In this document: positions 50,739 to 53,476 of the stretch, one piece after another
How the letters are laid out: the number at the start of each line of letters is the position of its first letter
Position numbering within the stretch: the stretch's first letter is position 1
Assembly: GCA_964545205.1 (NCBI GenBank)
Contig: CAZJFH010000033.1
Location: 1 to 53,476, forward strand
Direction of reading: 5' to 3'
DNA: 53,476 nucleotides
From: CAZJFH01 sp964545205
GTDB taxonomy: Bacteria > Pseudomonadota > Alphaproteobacteria > Rhodospirillales > Magnetospirillaceae
Made by a program: the position numbers and the translations under genes
The notes under the pieces: model-generated
Database searches by the model: none
What the model saw: the letters and a program-made list of their open reading frames with translations, nothing else
What the model was told of the DNA's origin: nothing

Positions 50739-52265
50739 TTAAGCCGGCAGTTCGAGCGCGACGAAGCGCTGATTGCCCTCGCGGTTGAGCAGGACCACGA
50801 CCTTGTCCTTCTTGTTCTCCTTGGCCTGCTCGACGGCCTCGGCGACGTCCTTGGCCGACTCGACGCCCTTCTGGTTGACCGAGACGATGACGTCGCCCTT
50901 CTGGATGCCCCTGCGGGCGGCCGGGCTGTCCGGCTGGACCTCCTGGACGACGACGCCCTTGACGTCGGCCGGCAGCTCCATCTTCTCGCGCAGCTCCGGC
51001 GTCAGCCTGGCGAGCGCCAGGCCCAGGCCGCCCTTGGCGTCGCTCCTGCCTTCCGCGGCGGCGACCTGCTGTTCGCCGGGCATCTTGCCGATGGCGACGC
51101 TGAGCTCGGTCTTCTCGCCCTGGCGCAGCACCGTCACCGGCACGCTCTTGCCGGCCTCGGTGGCGGCGACCAGGCGCGGCAGCTCGTGGGCGTCGTCGAC
51201 GGTCTCGCCGCCGAAGGACAGGATCACGTCGCCCTGGCGGAAGCCGGCCTGCCTGGCCGGGCTGTCCGGCAGCACGTCGGCGACCAGCGCGCCCTTCTCG
51301 CCCTCGAGGCCGAGGCCCTCGGCGATGTCGGGCGTCACGTCCTGGATCTGCACGCCGAGCCAGCCGCGGTCGACGCGGCCCTTCTCGCGCAATTCCGAGA
51401 CGACCATCTTGGCCATGTTGGCCGGGATGGCGAAGCCGATGCCGATGTTGCCGCCCGACGGCGAGAAGATGGCGGTGTTCACGCCGACCACCTCGCCGGC
51501 CAGGTTGAAGGTCGGACCGCCCGAGTTGCCGCGGTTGATGGCGGCGTCGATCTGCATGAAGTCGTCGTACGGGCCGGCGTTGATGTTGCGCCCGTGCGCC
51601 GAGACGATGCCGGCGGTCACCGAACCGCCCAGGCCGAACGGGTTGCCGACCGCGACCACCCAGTCGCCGACGCGGGTCTGGTCGGAATCGCCGAACTGCA
51701 CGAAGGGCAGCGGCTGGTCGGATTCGACCTTCAGCAGCGCCAGGTCGGTCTTGTCGTCGCGGCCCTTGAGTTCCGCGGCGAGCTGGGTTCCGTCCTGCAG
51801 AATCACCTTGATCTCGTCCGCATCGCCGACGACGTGGTTGTTGGTCACCACCCAGCCGGCGGGGTCGACGACGAAGCCGGAGCCGAGCGCGTGCGCCTGG
51901 CCCGGCGGCGGCACCTGCGGCCCGCCCTGGCCGGGCGGCATGCGGTCGCCGAAGAAGCGCTTGAAGAACTCCTCGTAGGGCGAACCCGGCGGCAGCGGGA
52001 ACGGCGCCGGAACCTCCGAACGAGTCTCGACCTTCTGGGTCGTCGAGATGTTGACCACGGCCGGCTTCACCCGCTCGACCAGGTCGGCGAAGCTCACCGG
52101 CGCCTGCACCGCCTGCGACATCTGCACCGGGGCCGGGTTCTGCTGGGCGTCGGCCGAACCGACGAAGTCGGCGCCGATCACGCCGGCGCCGAAGATCACC
52201 GAGGCGGCCGTCGACAGCAGGAGCCGCCGGCCCCACCTGCGCGTAAAACCATTCTCCTGCGACAT
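50739..52265 (-). CDS. degP: Periplasmic Do/HtrA serine protease
   Basis: This 508-residue protease-chaperone degrades misfolded envelope proteins. A basic signal segment (about 1-40, RRWGRRLLLSTAASVIFGAG) exports it. The trypsin-like triad is H144 (TNNHVVG), D174 (KTDLALLKV) and S248 (RGNSGGP). Two PDZ domains follow (about 295-385, GWLGVQIQDV, and 415-500, GVVVQEVQPDSPAARRG). The LA-loop region (about 85-125) is Pro/Gly-rich. Start ATG at 52265 has an AGAGGACGAGAAG purine tract. It heads leftward toward a two-component system. Confidence 0.94.
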   Translation of the reverse strand: MSQENGFTRRWGRRLLLSTAASVIFGAGVIGADFVGSADAQQNPAPVQMSQAVQAPVSFADLVERVKPAVVNISTTQKVETRSEVPAPFPLPPGSPYEEFFKRFFGDRMPPGQGGPQVPPPGQAHALGSGFVVDPAGWVVTNNHVVGDADEIKVILQDGTQLAAELKGRDDKTDLALLKVESDQPLPFVQFGDSDQTRVGDWVVAVGNPFGLGGSVTAGIVSAHGRNINAGPYDDFMQIDAAINRGNSGGPTFNLAGEVVGVNTAIFSPSGGNIGIGFAIPANMAKMVVSELREKGRVDRGWLGVQIQDVTPDIAEGLGLEGEKGALVADVLPDSPARQAGFRQGDVILSFGGETVDDAHELPRLVAATEAGKSVPVTVLRQGEKTELSVAIGKMPGEQQVAAAEGRSDAKGGLGLALARLTPELREKMELPADVKGVVVQEVQPDSPAARRGIQKGDVIVSVNQKGVESAKDVAEAVEQAKENKKDKVVVLLNREGNQRFVALELPA

Positions 52266-52534
52266 TTTCTTCTCGTCCTCTGAACCAAAGCTCCGACAGC
52301 GGCGCGCCGAAGCACCTGCAAAAGGAATGGTCCGCCGAGGTGAAGGTTGCATGGCGGCGCGGTGAAAAATCGGTAATGTCGCCCCGCCCGCCGTCCCACC
52401 CGGAGGTCATACCCAGGCCGGATTGCCAAAAGCGAAGAATATCAATACGCTGACCTCTTCCCGAGAGCCGGCCCAGGCTGGGACGGCTCGCCCGAAGTAG
52501 ACGCCAGCTCGAACGTCGCAGGGAGAACTTCTCG
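52266..52534. other. Divergent region between degP and aapJ-like gene
   Basis: These 269 bases should contain both promoters. From about 52435 to 52470 the DNA is AT-richer (AAAAGCGAAGAATATCAATACGC). The aapJ-like ribosome site GGGAGAAC stands at 52521-52528. I see no clear operator or hairpin. Confidence 0.35.
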
Positions 52535-53476
52535 ATGAACAAGACCATGGTTTCCGTCGCCGCCGCAGCCGCGGTCCTCGCCGGCACGGCCGCCGCCCAG
52601 GCCGGCCAGACCTTCGACACGGTCAAACAGCGCGGCAAGCTGATCTGCGGCGTCCACACCGGCCTGGCCGGCTTCTCGGCGCCCAACGACCGCGGCGAGT
52701 GGCAGGGTCTCGACGTCGACATGTGCCGCGCCGTCGCCGCCGCCATGTTCGGCGACGCCTCGAAGGTGCAGTACGTGCCGCTGTCGGCGCAGCAGCGGCT
52801 GACCGCCCTGCAGTCGGGCGAGATCGACATGCTGGCCCGCAACACCACCCGCACCCTGTCGCGCGAGACCGCCAACGGCCTCAACTTCAACCCGGTCAAC
52901 TATTACGACGGCCAGGGGTTCATGGTGCCGACGGCGCTGGGCGTGAAGAGCGCCACCGAGCTCGCCGGCGCCACCATCTGCGTCCAGACCGGCACCACCA
53001 CCGAGCTCAACCTGGCCGACTATTTCCGCGCCAAGAACATGGAGTTCCGCCCGGTCACCATCGAGAAGTTCGAGGAGGTCACCGGCGCCTACCTCGCCGG
53101 CCGTTGCGACGCCATCACCTCCGACGCCTCGCAGCTCGCCGCCATCCGCGCCAACGACACGCCGAACCCGGCCGACCACGTCATCCTGCCCGAGATCATC
53201 TCGAAGGAGCCGCTGGCGCCGTCGGTGCGCCACGGCGACGATCAGTGGAAGGATCTGGTCGACTGGTCGATCTACGCGATGATCGAGGCCGAGGAGCGCG
53301 GCATCACCTCGCAGAACGTCGACGACAGGCTGAACAGCCCCGATCCCAACGTCAAGCGCCTGCTCGGCGTCACCGAGGGCATGGGCAAGAATCTCGGCGT
53401 CGACGAGAAGTGGGCCTACAACATCATCAAGCAGGTCGGCAATTACGGCGAGAGCTACGAGCGCAACGTCGGCAAG
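52535..53476 (+). CDS. aapJ: General L-amino acid ABC transporter binding protein, incomplete at window end
   Basis: The frame is open from ATG at 52535 to the last base (314 codons); the AapJ family has about 340 residues, so some 27 are missing. A signal peptide (about 1-23) is followed by the type II binding-protein fold: GKLICGVHTGLAGFSAPNDR, WQGLDVDMCRAVAAAMFGD, GEIDMLARNTTRTLSRET, YYDGQGFMVP, CVQTGTTTELNLADYF and LPEIISKEPLAPSVRHGDDQ. The last is very typical of AapJ/BztA. It binds a broad range of L-amino acids for an ABC importer whose aapQMP genes would follow to the right. Confidence 0.92.
   Translation, partial: MNKTMVSVAAAAAVLAGTAAAQAGQTFDTVKQRGKLICGVHTGLAGFSAPNDRGEWQGLDVDMCRAVAAAMFGDASKVQYVPLSAQQRLTALQSGEIDMLARNTTRTLSRETANGLNFNPVNYYDGQGFMVPTALGVKSATELAGATICVQTGTTTELNLADYFRAKNMEFRPVTIEKFEEVTGAYLAGRCDAITSDASQLAAIRANDTPNPADHVILPEIISKEPLAPSVRHGDDQWKDLVDWSIYAMIEAEERGITSQNVDDRLNSPDPNVKRLLGVTEGMGKNLGVDEKWAYNIIKQVGNYGESYERNVGK

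Overview
The window is high-GC, densely packed chromosomal DNA, most likely from an alphaproteobacterium, plausibly of the Rhodospirillales. This rests on gene content: an AapJ-type amino-acid binding protein, a degP-regulator-kinase cluster, a VC_2705-type symporter pair with a CBS/DUF294 partner, PaaN next to other paa genes, and soxYZ with flavocytochrome c. Families of GC-rich palindromic repeats sit between the genes. I see no rRNA, tRNA, CRISPR array, transposase or phage genes.

Layout. 1-1070: a hicAB toxin-antitoxin pair bounded by duplicated 3' ends of the neighbouring thioesterase gene. 1072-9996: a leftward beta-oxidation cluster (fadD-like ligase, MerR regulator, thiolase, hydroxyacyl-CoA dehydrogenase/hydratase, acyl-CoA dehydrogenase, thioesterase) and a divergent SCP2 gene. 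Two copies of one palindrome suggest MerR control. 10010-11849: a small unknown gene and rarA. 11992-18833: part of a phenylacetate pathway (paaN, flavodoxin; then paaG, paaI, paaJ, paaK), interrupted by an orphan higA with a beheaded higB. 18891-26259: yciB, then sulfur-oxidation and electron-transfer genes: an internally duplicated tetraheme cytochrome, a NapC/NirT-type tetraheme cytochrome, flavocytochrome c sulfide dehydrogenase (fccB, fccA), a YeeE/YedE transporter and soxYZ.

26786-38816 is the most unusual part, a glycan-assembly locus. Seven leftward genes, most of them overlapping, encode an SDR epimerase, a glycoside hydrolase fused to an SDR epimerase, a B12-binding radical SAM enzyme, a GT4 glycosyltransferase and three CgeB-like glycosyltransferases. 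A divergent MsbA-type ABC exporter and a UDP-glucuronate decarboxylase lie beside them. The genes look able to make, transfer and export an unusual sugar chain or glycolipid.

39138-45628: a Rho-N domain protein, a small membrane protein, a cNMP/CBS/DUF294 regulator, the two-subunit sodium:solute symporter, an 850-base region with an orphan terminator, and a DUF2189 membrane protein. 45794-48420: malate synthase G, behind GntR-like palindromes, and a DUF188 protein. Together with beta-oxidation and the putative acetate symporter, this fits growth on acetyl-CoA-yielding substrates. 48571-52265: degP with an OmpR-type two-component system. 52535 to the end: an aapJ-like gene cut off by the window edge.
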